Translations under genes and position numbers: made by a program
In this document: piece by piece, positions 7,122 to 14,209 of the stretch
Position numbering within the stretch: the first letter of the stretch is position 1
Layout of the letters: each line of letters opens with the position of its first letter
Notes under the pieces: generated by a model
What the model saw: only the letters and a program-made list of their open reading frames with translations
The model's database searches: none
Told to the model about the DNA's origin: nothing
From: Streptomyces aureus
Lineage (GTDB): Bacteria; Actinomycetota; Actinomycetes; Streptomycetales; Streptomycetaceae
Reading direction: 5' to 3'
Length of the DNA: 27,625 bases
Assembly (NCBI RefSeq): GCF_000725495.1
Contig: NZ_KL647043.1
Location: 1 to 27,625 of the forward strand

Positions 7122-7384
7122 ATGGATGAGGGACCCGCGCTGTCACCTCACGAACGCAAAATCCTCGCGGACATCGAGCAGAGCCTGGAATCCGATATCG
7201 ACCTCCAGCGCACGCTGCACTCCCGGCCGAGGCTACGCGCCATCGCACGGCGTCCCTCGCAACGGGAATCCTCTGCACCCTGGCCGTACTCGAGGCCACG
7301 GCGGTATGCGTGATTCCGGTGACCTCGTTCTTCACGCCGCCCCCGGTCTCGGTGACCACGTGCGAGGCCGCGTCGTATCCCTAG
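7122..7384 (+). pseudogene. DUF3040-like small membrane protein, frameshifted
   Basis: A strong ribosome site (GGAGGTGG) precedes the ATG at 7122, and the frame reads LSPHERKILADIEQSLESD, typical of DUF3040 openings. Around 7220-7240 the coding signal moves to another frame, which continues as RTASLATGILCTLAVLEATA (a TM segment) and stops at 7384. A one-base indel would restore a single protein of about 87 aa. Either a pseudogene or a sequence error. Confidence 0.6.
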
Positions 7385-7641
7385 GTGGTGCCCACTCCGG
7401 CCGGGGCCGACACCAAGGGCGTCCAGGAATGGATGCTTCCGTGCTTCGCCTGGCCCATCCTCCGCCCCCGGGGCAGGGCTCCGACACGATCATGCGGCTC
7501 GGCGCCTCCCCCAAGGCCGCCACCTGCACCGGCCTGTTGTGGCACGACCGCCGACCACGCCCCCTCAATCCCGGCCCAAAAGCCTCCGAACAGGTCCAGG
7601 ACTTGTGGGACTACGTCGCGAACTTCGCCCACACGGCGTGA
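7385..7641 (+). pseudogene. C-terminal remnant of a short-chain dehydrogenase
   Basis: The frame ending at 7641 reads GQGSDTIMRLGASPKAATC, then GLLWHDRRPRP, closely matching the C-terminal QGADTIVWLA...GxFWHDRRPRP pattern of SDR (DHRS12-like) enzymes. The preceding PILRP lies in a second frame. The NAD-binding and catalytic parts are absent, so this is only a fragment. Confidence 0.5.
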
Positions 7642-8043
7642 CCAGTCTGCCGACACCACGCCTGTGCCAGTTCTGGCGCTGTGCGCTGGTGCCGTAGGCG
7701 CATGGCTCGGTGTCGGTGTAGCGGCTGACAATCTGCTGTCCGTGCCCCTTGAGCTCATGCACCGAAGAAGCCCGGGTCCATGATGCGCAGGAAATGTGCC
7801 ACTGAGAATTTAGTCTGCATGGGGATCGGAAATCATAGAACTCTCCCGAGTAGGTGAAAACCCCTCCTCTGACGTGGAAGCGATTACCGCATGGGACGCA
7901 CAGTAGTCGCCCCATGCAGGGGATATGCTGACGAACCAGCGCACAGGCCCAGCATTCACCCATTTGCGCGCGAGCCCCGGCTCGCGCAGTGAGCAGTCGA
8001 GGCCGATACTGGTCGCATCAGCAATCGAGGAAAGGAAAACGTA
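7642..8043. promoter_or_regulatory. 402-nt leader and promoter region of the RiPP cluster
   Basis: No supported gene on either strand; the minus-strand frames that cover it also run through the precursor gene and are shadows. It is more AT-rich than the DNA to the left. It ends with the precursor's ribosome site (GAGGAAAGGA, about 8 nt before ATG 8044). It contains the hairpin at 7968-7987. I could not identify a firm promoter. Confidence 0.5.
7968..7987 (+). promoter_or_regulatory. Hairpin in the 5' leader of the RiPP precursor
   Basis: GCGCGAGCC-CC-GGCTCGCGC is a perfect 9-bp stem with a 2-nt loop, ending 56 nt before the precursor ATG. It might be an attenuator, mRNA-stabilising structure or operator, or the terminator of the decayed upstream unit. 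Confidence 0.45.
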
Positions 8044-8346
8044 ATGCCTGCTACCGGGCCTCAAAACTTCTCGCTTAAAGTCGAAAAGGCGACACTCATC
8101 CCGGACGAGGAAGCGGTGCGAGAGTTCTGGACACAACTCAACACTGAATTCGAAACGGACACCGCTCTCAAGAACCGTTTCGAGAGTGACCCGACGGTCG
8201 TCCTCGCGGAGCGGGGCTTGGCCTTGGACCTTCAGCGGGAAGTGCTGCTGGCAAGCGGCATCGCGGGCATTGACCTCGACCTCGACTGCATCATCACATG
8301 CTGCGTGAGTGAAGTAACTCTGTGCGAAGTCACTCATATCGCGTAG
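8044..8346 (+). CDS. RiPP precursor peptide with NHLP-like leader (lanthipeptide precursor)
   Basis: 100 aa with a clear ribosome site. Residues about 20-72 resemble nitrile-hydratase-like leader peptides: acidic and helical, with FWTQLNTEFETD, NRFESDPTVVLAERGLALD and LQREVLLASGI. The tail from about residue 74 (AGIDLDLD then CIITCCVSEVTLCEVT) changes to a short hydrophobic segment with four Cys (82, 86, 87, 94) and four Ser/Thr (T85, S89, T92, T97), a classic lanthipeptide-type core. S89-x-x-T92-x-C94 recalls the Ser-x-x-Ser...Cys pattern of class III/IV substrates. It heads the four-gene set and overlaps the next gene by 25 nt. The leader/core cut site is not obvious; SGIAG or LDLD are candidates. 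Confidence 0.82.
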   Translation: MPATGPQNFSLKVEKATLIPDEEAVREFWTQLNTEFETDTALKNRFESDPTVVLAERGLALDLQREVLLASGIAGIDLDLDCIITCCVSEVTLCEVTHIA

Positions 8347-9101
8347 ACGCTTCGACTTCGGGGGGCCACCTCGCCATAATCGGCGTGTGGGACCCTGCGG
8401 GGAACGACCAAGCCGAACTCTACAGAGATGCGGTCGCAACCGCCCGGCGGCAGGGGTTGAGCGTACTTGCGGTCACTCTGGATCCGGACCCGGTGTCCAC
8501 TCTGCGAGGCACGAAGGAGCACCCTTCGTTCCAGGACGTCGAGTACCGATTGTGGCTCCAGGCTCAATGCGGCATCCAAAGTCGCATCGTCGTCACTTTG
8601 ACACGTCAACAAGTCGAGAACGAGGGAGCTTCATTCCTTTTCGACGGATTACGTGAACATGTGGAGATCAATAGAGTTCTCCTGCGGCCAGGCCAATCGC
8701 TGGGGCGAGGCATGCGCGGCAGCGCATCGGCAATCCGCGACTACTGCGATCCGCTGGGAATTGGCGTCGATTTCGCAGAAGGGCACCGAAGGACAGAGGG
8801 CATCATTGACGCCCGTAGGCATTTGGCCCGTGGCGAACTGTCACGTGCCAGCCAGCTTCTGTCCCAGAAGTTCTACTGCGCCCGGCCGGCATCTGGCAGG
8901 CGGCCCATGACATGGCCGCCAGGCGCATACGCTGCTGTGCCGGTTGAGCTACCCACCCCTGAGGACGCGCAAGCACGGCAGCCGATCTATCTGACTCTGG
9001 AACCCTGGTGCAACGGCAGCCGGATGCTCTGGCCTGACGATGCGACGCCCTGGCTGGCCTTCATTGCGGGGCCAGGTGATCACACGAATGTCGGCGATTA
9101 A
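8322..9101 (+). CDS. RibF-like (FAD synthetase-type) nucleotidyltransferase-fold protein, active-site motif lost
   Basis: 259 aa from a GTG at 8322 inside the precursor gene; no later start preserves the domain. It aligns by eye along the FAD-synthetase half of RibF: IIGVWD (normally GVFDGVHxGHQ), ATARRQGLSVLAVTLDPDP, a middle RPGQSLGRGMRG replacing the DFRFG...G segment, and DARRHLARGELSRASQLL near 166-182, matching RibF's STRIRxxLxxGxxxxAxxLL. The HxGH signature is replaced by PAGNDQ (residues 25-30) and the SSTRIR motif is also altered. No riboflavin-kinase half follows. It is therefore unlikely to make FAD; it may adenylylate or bind the peptide, or act as a scaffold. The codon at 8649 is TTA, implying bldA-type control. 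Tightly coupled to its neighbours. Confidence 0.75.
   Translation: MRSHSYRVDASTSGGHLAIIGVWDPAGNDQAELYRDAVATARRQGLSVLAVTLDPDPVSTLRGTKEHPSFQDVEYRLWLQAQCGIQSRIVVTLTRQQVENEGASFLFDGLREHVEINRVLLRPGQSLGRGMRGSASAIRDYCDPLGIGVDFAEGHRRTEGIIDARRHLARGELSRASQLLSQKFYCARPASGRRPMTWPPGAYAAVPVELPTPEDAQARQPIYLTLEPWCNGSRMLWPDDATPWLAFIAGPGDHTNVGD
8649..8651 (+). promoter_or_regulatory. TTA (bldA-type) codon in the RibF-like gene
   Basis: Leu 110 of the RibF-like protein (GACGGA-TTA-CGTGAA) is encoded by TTA. In Streptomyces this codon depends on the bldA tRNA and is concentrated in developmental and secondary-metabolism genes. Confidence 0.7.
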
Positions 9102-9114
9102 TGAGAGGCCAGCC

Positions 9115-11778
9115 ATGAGCATCGTGCCTGGTGAGCAACTGCACACTCACTACAGGCGCGCCCTCGACGGGTTCATGGGCGGACTCCCTGCAGGCTGGCG
9201 TACCCGCCTGCGGCGCGACAGCACCATCACGTGGCAGGTGTGTGAGTTCGCCGACGCGTTGCCCAGCCAAGGGTGGAAGCTGCACATCACCACATCAGCA
9301 GCCGGTGCTGTCGGCCTATTTGAAAAAGTGCTCCCCGAACTCGTGGAAGCCAAGACGACTTTCAAGCTGCCGGCCGACGTCGGGGCCATTATCCAGATCA
9401 ACGCTGGGGTCGCCGGAAAGTCTCAAGTCGGCAAGATTGTGACGGCATATCCTGCATCAGACAAATTGCTGGCCACTCTCATCGATCGCATCGATGCCAT
9501 CTGGCGCCCCAGCCACGCGCCGTCTGTGACTTCTGACCTCCCCGTGGCATCGGGCGGCGCCCTTTCCATCAGGTACGGTGCCTTTGTAGCAAAGGAAGTT
9601 GTCACCGACTCCTTTGGCGTCACCCACAGCGCCCTCCAGGCACCTGACGGCAGGCTGCAAGCGGACGTACGCGATTCACACGGCAGGCAACCGGACTGGG
9701 CCGTCCCGCCCGTCAAACCAGCAGACCGGAACCTCAACGTCCAACCGGGCGCGCCAGTTCGGATCGACGGCATCACCTACCTGCCGTTGAAAGCGTTGAC
9801 GGCAAACCTGCGCGGACACGTGGCTCTAGCAGTCAGACTCTCCGACCGCAGGCTGGTCATCATCCGGCACAGAGTCCGGGGGATCGAGGGCGACGAGTTC
9901 GGAAACGATGCTGTGACCCGACTCGAGAACGAGCGACAGGTACTGCGCCGCTTGAGCAGCTCAGGCATCGCACCTGAGTTGATCGCCCACGATCCATTGA
10001 CCGGGCACCTCGTCATCAGCGATGCAGGAGGTACGCAGCCGGAGAAACTTCCACCAGTAGACCGCGTGCGATGTCTGCACGAACTCGCGGCCACGGTTGC
10101 CGAACTGCACGCGCAAGGCGTTGTCCATCGGGACCTGAAGATGTCCAACGTGCGCATGGGCTCCGAAGGCCTTCGTCTCATCGACTTCGAAATGGCCGCG
10201 ACGATTGGTACCGCCCGGCCAGTACCGGGCGGTACAGACGGCTACGAACCACCAGAGGGGCGACGCGCGATCGTCGACCCGTCGTATGACATCTACAGCC
10301 TCGGATCATGCGTGACCCATGCGGCGACTGGCTACTGTCCCGGCCGCCTACCCCAACAAAGCAACGCGGGCCGGCAGATCGGCTTGCTGCAGCAACGCGG
10401 GCAGCAGACGGCAGCCTCAATCGTCAAAGCGTGCCATGACCCCGCTCCCAGACGGAGACCGACTGCTGGCCAGGTGGCCAAGCGCCTGAGAGCAGCCCTA
10501 CCCGCGCTCGAGACTGAGTCACTGACCACCCCGGCGTCACACCACACGGCGTTCGACCGCCGCTGGGCACTCAGCTCTGCCGTCAGTGCCGGGCTGGCGA
10601 CACGAGGCTTCAAAGTCGTCCGCGGCGGTCATCACCACTGGCGTAACTCGCACCTGCTCGCCGCATACGAATGCGAGGGCCTCAACCTGGGCGCAGCCGG
10701 AATCATCCTCGCGCTGGCAACGCTGGACACCGCTAGCGGATCACGACACTTCGACTCCGACATTACAGGCGGCGCTGAATGGCTGGCCGCACGCCCGTCG
10801 TTGGAACAGGCGCACGGCCTGTTCACAGGCAACAGCGGCGTGGCTGTAGCGCTGGCACTGGCCGGAGCACGGCTGGAACGCCCAGACCTGATTGAAGCCG
10901 CACGACGGCGCTTCGAAGGCGCGGCACGGAGCCGCATCTCCGACTACGACCTCTTCTCCGGAGCTGCCGGAATCGTCTGGGCCGGTGTTCTGATCGACGC
11001 CATCCTCGGTACGTCGTGGGGATGCGACCTTGCGGAACAACAGACGATGAGGGTCCACGCTACGGCCCGAAAAGTCGACGGAATCATCGGATGGACTCCA
11101 CACCCACAGTTCGACGCAGCCGGCCGGATCTACCTCGGGGCTGCTCACGGCACCGCAGGCATCGCGATGGCGCTCGCCGTATGGGCAGGAGCCTCTGGCT
11201 GCGTGAACACCTCTACCCTGGCCGCAGACGCGCTTCATAGCATCACCGAGCACGGCTTGACGACCGACAGATCCAATATTCTGGCGACGATGTCGGGGGA
11301 GGTTAGAACACCACACCACTGGTGCCATGGAATTGCAGGTCTGCTGTGGTGCCTACTCCAAACGCCGACAAGTTACGACACGATCGACACACAGATCGTT
11401 TCAGCATTCGACCGTGCCACACCAGACCTGGACAACCCCACGTTGTGTCACGGGCTGGCCGGGGTGATGGAGACCTGGCGCATGCTCAAAGCCCTACCCG
11501 AGCACCGTGACGGCGCTCGTCGCCGGGCCAGCGAACTAGCAGCCAGCCTGCGGTTGCTGCACCACAGCCGGGACGGAGCCACCGTGTGGTCTTCCGAGCG
11601 TCCGTCCCTCGTGACCCCGGACCTTTGGGTCGGATTCCTGGGGCCGGCCACCCAACTTGCCCTGGCCGCAGCCGGTTCGAACCAGGCCATGCTCTCCCCA
11701 CAGTGGTTGCAGCGATGCTCCGTGCCTCTCGCCACCGCACGAAGTAGGAGCAATCAGTTCAGCCTGAACCCAGCCTAG
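9115..11778 (+). CDS. Class IV-like lanthipeptide synthetase (lyase-kinase-cyclase, LanL type)
   Basis: 887 aa from the ATG at 9115 (GAGAGG upstream; 13 nt after the RibF-like stop). Three parts: an N-terminal phospho-Ser/Thr lyase-like domain (about 1-210: GWKLHITTSA, KSQVGKIVTAYP, IRYGAFV); a Ser/Thr kinase domain (about 230-470) with HRDLK at 338-342, DFE at 357-359, and GTDGYEPPE and SYDIYSLG; and a LanC-type cyclase (about 510-870) with AHGTAG (H678), WCHG (C737) and CHG (C778, H779). The two Cys and one His are the cyclase zinc ligands, present in class IV LanL and absent in class III LanKC. The beta-3 lysine position appears to be Arg (VIIRHR, R251). It should phosphorylate core Ser/Thr, eliminate to dehydro residues and form thioether rings. 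Confidence 0.88.
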   Translation: MSIVPGEQLHTHYRRALDGFMGGLPAGWRTRLRRDSTITWQVCEFADALPSQGWKLHITTSAAGAVGLFEKVLPELVEAKTTFKLPADVGAIIQINAGVAGKSQVGKIVTAYPASDKLLATLIDRIDAIWRPSHAPSVTSDLPVASGGALSIRYGAFVAKEVVTDSFGVTHSALQAPDGRLQADVRDSHGRQPDWAVPPVKPADRNLNVQPGAPVRIDGITYLPLKALTANLRGHVALAVRLSDRRLVIIRHRVRGIEGDEFGNDAVTRLENERQVLRRLSSSGIAPELIAHDPLTGHLVISDAGGTQPEKLPPVDRVRCLHELAATVAELHAQGVVHRDLKMSNVRMGSEGLRLIDFEMAATIGTARPVPGGTDGYEPPEGRRAIVDPSYDIYSLGSCVTHAATGYCPGRLPQQSNAGRQIGLLQQRGQQTAASIVKACHDPAPRRRPTAGQVAKRLRAALPALETESLTTPASHHTAFDRRWALSSAVSAGLATRGFKVVRGGHHHWRNSHLLAAYECEGLNLGAAGIILALATLDTASGSRHFDSDITGGAEWLAARPSLEQAHGLFTGNSGVAVALALAGARLERPDLIEAARRRFEGAARSRISDYDLFSGAAGIVWAGVLIDAILGTSWGCDLAEQQTMRVHATARKVDGIIGWTPHPQFDAAGRIYLGAAHGTAGIAMALAVWAGASGCVNTSTLAADALHSITEHGLTTDRSNILATMSGEVRTPHHWCHGIAGLLWCLLQTPTSYDTIDTQIVSAFDRATPDLDNPTLCHGLAGVMETWRMLKALPEHRDGARRRASELAASLRLLHHSRDGATVWSSERPSLVTPDLWVGFLGPATQLALAAAGSNQAMLSPQWLQRCSVPLATARSRSNQFSLNPA

Positions 11779-11797
11779 GTCAGAAGGTAGACCTCAC

Positions 11798-13591
11798 ATG
11801 CCCAGAGAGCTCGACCTTCGCGACGAGGGCGCGTATCTCGCTTTCACCTTGAGCGCAGACGAACTGCCGCTCGGTGCACAGCAGAAGGCCCCCACCGCAA
11901 CCCTCGTGGAGCGATCCCTGATGATCGCCAAGGCCACTAGCGAGGTGCTCGGGGCACGGGCAGGACAACCGTTGGAGTTCAGTCCTCTCCCGGGAAGCCC
12001 GTCAACCCTCGCCGGGGCCACAACAATCCACCTCGAACAGCAGATGCAGGGTCTTCCCGTCTTTATGGCCGGCCAATCGGTGCGCTTCTCGGGTACAAGA
12101 GACGTTCAGCGAACCCAGGCTCGCCTGGTAACCCCGCCCAACTCGCTCGATGTCGTCGCGAACGTTCCGGTCGAGTCTGCTGTTCAAGCTGCGGCGCTGC
12201 ATGTGACAAGGCCCAGCGACGACGAGCAGAGCCATCGAAACGCATTCAGAGAGAACTCGCCGACTGCCAGCGGCGGTGCAATGGACTTCGAGCCGAAAGT
12301 GCTTGCGGAATTCAGCAGCATCGCAAGCAAGCCGACAGTCCTGGAGCAGGGACCCTTCAGCGAGACCATCACCGCATACCTCACCTGGGTCCCCGCAGCG
12401 AAAGATCTACGACTAGCCTGGGACATCATCCTCGGCGTATCGGAACAAGAGGGTGCGTTTCGCGTACTGGTCGATGCCCGCAACCGAAGCATTCTCTACT
12501 GCACCCAACTCGTACCGTCTGCAACCTGCCGAGGAAACGTCTTTCAAATCAATCCGAACACGCCCAGAAAGGTTGTGAGCTTTCCCCTCGAATGGGCGAG
12601 CTACGGCCTCGATGTGCCACCAAACCTTCCATCGACCCCAAATGCCTGGGTATCCGGAAACTCAACCGATGGCTACACCACCAGGGCCGGATTGGGCTCG
12701 AGCGTTTCTCCCTTCACAGGCGAATCTGCGGAGGACGTACTTTTCGACCCCGCAGATCCGAAGGGTGCGGATCAGATGATCCTCAACGCATTCTACGGCG
12801 CCTGTTTCATGCATGATCTGACCTACCTCATCGGGTTTCGTGAATCCGACGGCAGCTACCAAGATGGCGCAGTAAGCAGTGCAGGACGCCCTAGCCGCAG
12901 CGTGCAGGTGGAAATCCACAACGAGCCGGTTCTGGGCACAGCCCACTGGTGGCCCCTGGGCTCTGTGCCGACGATGCGCCTGGGCCCTAAACAGGAAACC
13001 GGCCGACACAGCTCCTTGGATATGACCATCGTCTTCCACGAGTACACGCATGGCGTGAGTACCCGACTGGTCGGCGGCGGCGCAGCCCCCCATCCGCTTC
13101 TGGAGACCCAAAGCCGAGGAATGGGCGAAGGGTGGGGTGACTATTTTGCTTGCACGCTCATTGGCACCTCACTCATCGGGCAATGGTTGACCGACGATGA
13201 CGTGGGACTGCGCCGGTTTCCCTACGACCAAAGCTTCCAGAGCGACCAGATTAATTTCGCCACCCTCAGCACACTGAAACTTTACGAAATTGGCAGTCTT
13301 TGGTGCGCTGCCCTACTAGATATGAACCGCAGGATCGGGGCCAGCCTCAGCCTCCAGTTGGTCCTGGAAGGAATGAAGAACCTGCCAGCCAATCCCAGCC
13401 TCCTGGACGGCCGTGATGAGATTCTCCTCACTCTCGACGACCTCCGCGACAGCGGTGCCGTATCGGTCTCAGAGCACTCAGCGGCGAAAGCAGGCATCTG
13501 GGCAGCGTTCGCAGCTCTTGGAATGGGAATCGGCGCCACCTCTCAGGGCCCCTCTGGCGTTGGCGCCGTCGCTGACAACAGCGTGCCATGA
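11798..13591 (+). CDS. M36 (fungalysin-like) zinc metallopeptidase without signal peptide
   Basis: 597 aa, 19 nt after the synthetase. The N-terminal about 230 residues look like a fungalysin/thermolysin-type propeptide (TTIHLEQQMQGLPVFMAGQ, then LRLAWDIILG). The catalytic domain carries HEYTH (H414, E415, H418) and the third zinc ligand in GMGEGWGDYF (E444), 26 residues after H418, the fungalysin spacing. Most M36 enzymes are secreted; here the N-terminus MPRELDLRDEGAYLAF is hydrophilic, with no signal peptide or TM helix, so the enzyme is predicted cytoplasmic. By position it is the likely leader peptidase of the cluster. It could instead be a general peptidase that happens to be adjacent. 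Confidence 0.87.
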   Translation: MPRELDLRDEGAYLAFTLSADELPLGAQQKAPTATLVERSLMIAKATSEVLGARAGQPLEFSPLPGSPSTLAGATTIHLEQQMQGLPVFMAGQSVRFSGTRDVQRTQARLVTPPNSLDVVANVPVESAVQAAALHVTRPSDDEQSHRNAFRENSPTASGGAMDFEPKVLAEFSSIASKPTVLEQGPFSETITAYLTWVPAAKDLRLAWDIILGVSEQEGAFRVLVDARNRSILYCTQLVPSATCRGNVFQINPNTPRKVVSFPLEWASYGLDVPPNLPSTPNAWVSGNSTDGYTTRAGLGSSVSPFTGESAEDVLFDPADPKGADQMILNAFYGACFMHDLTYLIGFRESDGSYQDGAVSSAGRPSRSVQVEIHNEPVLGTAHWWPLGSVPTMRLGPKQETGRHSSLDMTIVFHEYTHGVSTRLVGGGAAPHPLLETQSRGMGEGWGDYFACTLIGTSLIGQWLTDDDVGLRRFPYDQSFQSDQINFATLSTLKLYEIGSLWCAALLDMNRRIGASLSLQLVLEGMKNLPANPSLLDGRDEILLTLDDLRDSGAVSVSEHSAAKAGIWAAFAALGMGIGATSQGPSGVGAVADNSVP

Positions 13592-14195
13592 AACGTATGG
13601 ACCGACAGATGAGGACGATCCTTTGAAGAGGAGAGAGTCCCACATCGGCGCCAAGCAGCGTACAACCGCCCCCTCTTTGCAGTGCTGCGGATACGCGATG
13701 CGCTGCCCGATTTCTGGTTCAGGAAGGAGGACGTCGAGGACTGGGCACGGGATCCTTCCGACCCGACGGGGCTGCACGTTGATGTCCATGCGCCGGAACT
13801 CTTCGATGATCTCCGGACAGTGAGTTGGGGTCCTCGTAGCCGAGCATGAAGGCGATGTCACGAACCGGCATGCCCGTGTACTGCAGATAGTGGACGGACA
13901 GGAGCTCCAGGATGTCTCCGAGAATTTCCTGGCAGGTAAAGCCTCGTCGCGCAGGTGCCGCTGCAGGGTGCGCCGGAATTGGACGACGATGCTGCTGATC
14001 AGGACTGAGTTATTTCTCCGTTCGACGACTGGTGCAGCGCCGAAAATACGGCCACAGCGGCGACGAGAAATGCTCCAGATCGCTGGTGATATAGGCGATG
14101 AGTCGGCAAGGCCCCATAGCGACACAGCACTTGCCCTGCGAGTAGCCAGAACGCCGGGAGCCGGGCCGGCTATCAAAGGCAAGACGGGGCTGCAT
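13592..14195. other. Decayed region after the RiPP cluster
   Basis: No intact gene. Besides the AraC remnant (separate entry), a minus-strand frame at 14010-14195 reads RLIAYITSDLEHFSSPLWPY but has no recognisable family or clear start. I see no terminator after the peptidase. Confidence 0.4.
13815..14005 (-). pseudogene. AraC-family regulator remnant (DNA-binding domain)
   Basis: The minus strand reads FRRTLQRHLRDE, then after a frameshift near 13945 CQEILGDILELLSVHYLQYT and MPVRDIAFMLGYEDPNSLS, which is the double helix-turn-helix region of AraC regulators. The usual next block (FRRWTG) is broken at about 13815. At least two frame disruptions are needed, and the N-terminal domain is not recognisable. 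It is divergent from the oxidoreductase at 14210, so it may once have been its regulator. Confidence 0.6.
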
Positions 14196-14208
14196 GAGAC
14201 TCTGTCTC
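14196..14208. promoter_or_regulatory. Palindrome GAGAC-TCT-GTCTC just before the oxidoreductase start
   Basis: A 5-bp perfect inverted repeat with a 3-nt spacer ends one base before the ATG at 14210. There is no Shine-Dalgarno sequence in this space, so the gene may have a leaderless mRNA or a downstream start (ATG 14267), with this palindrome acting as an operator. Confidence 0.3.
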
Positions 14209-14209
14209 T

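Noticed and set aside
7782..7856. 24-codon frame MMRRKCATENLVCMG upstream of the RiPP precursor
   Set aside because: It contains two Cys, but there is no ribosome site and no leader-like sequence, so a second precursor is not supported.
7810..8439. 209-aa minus-strand frame covering the RiPP precursor
   Set aside because: No ribosome site or family similarity; the plus strand has an SD-preceded precursor with leader and core features.
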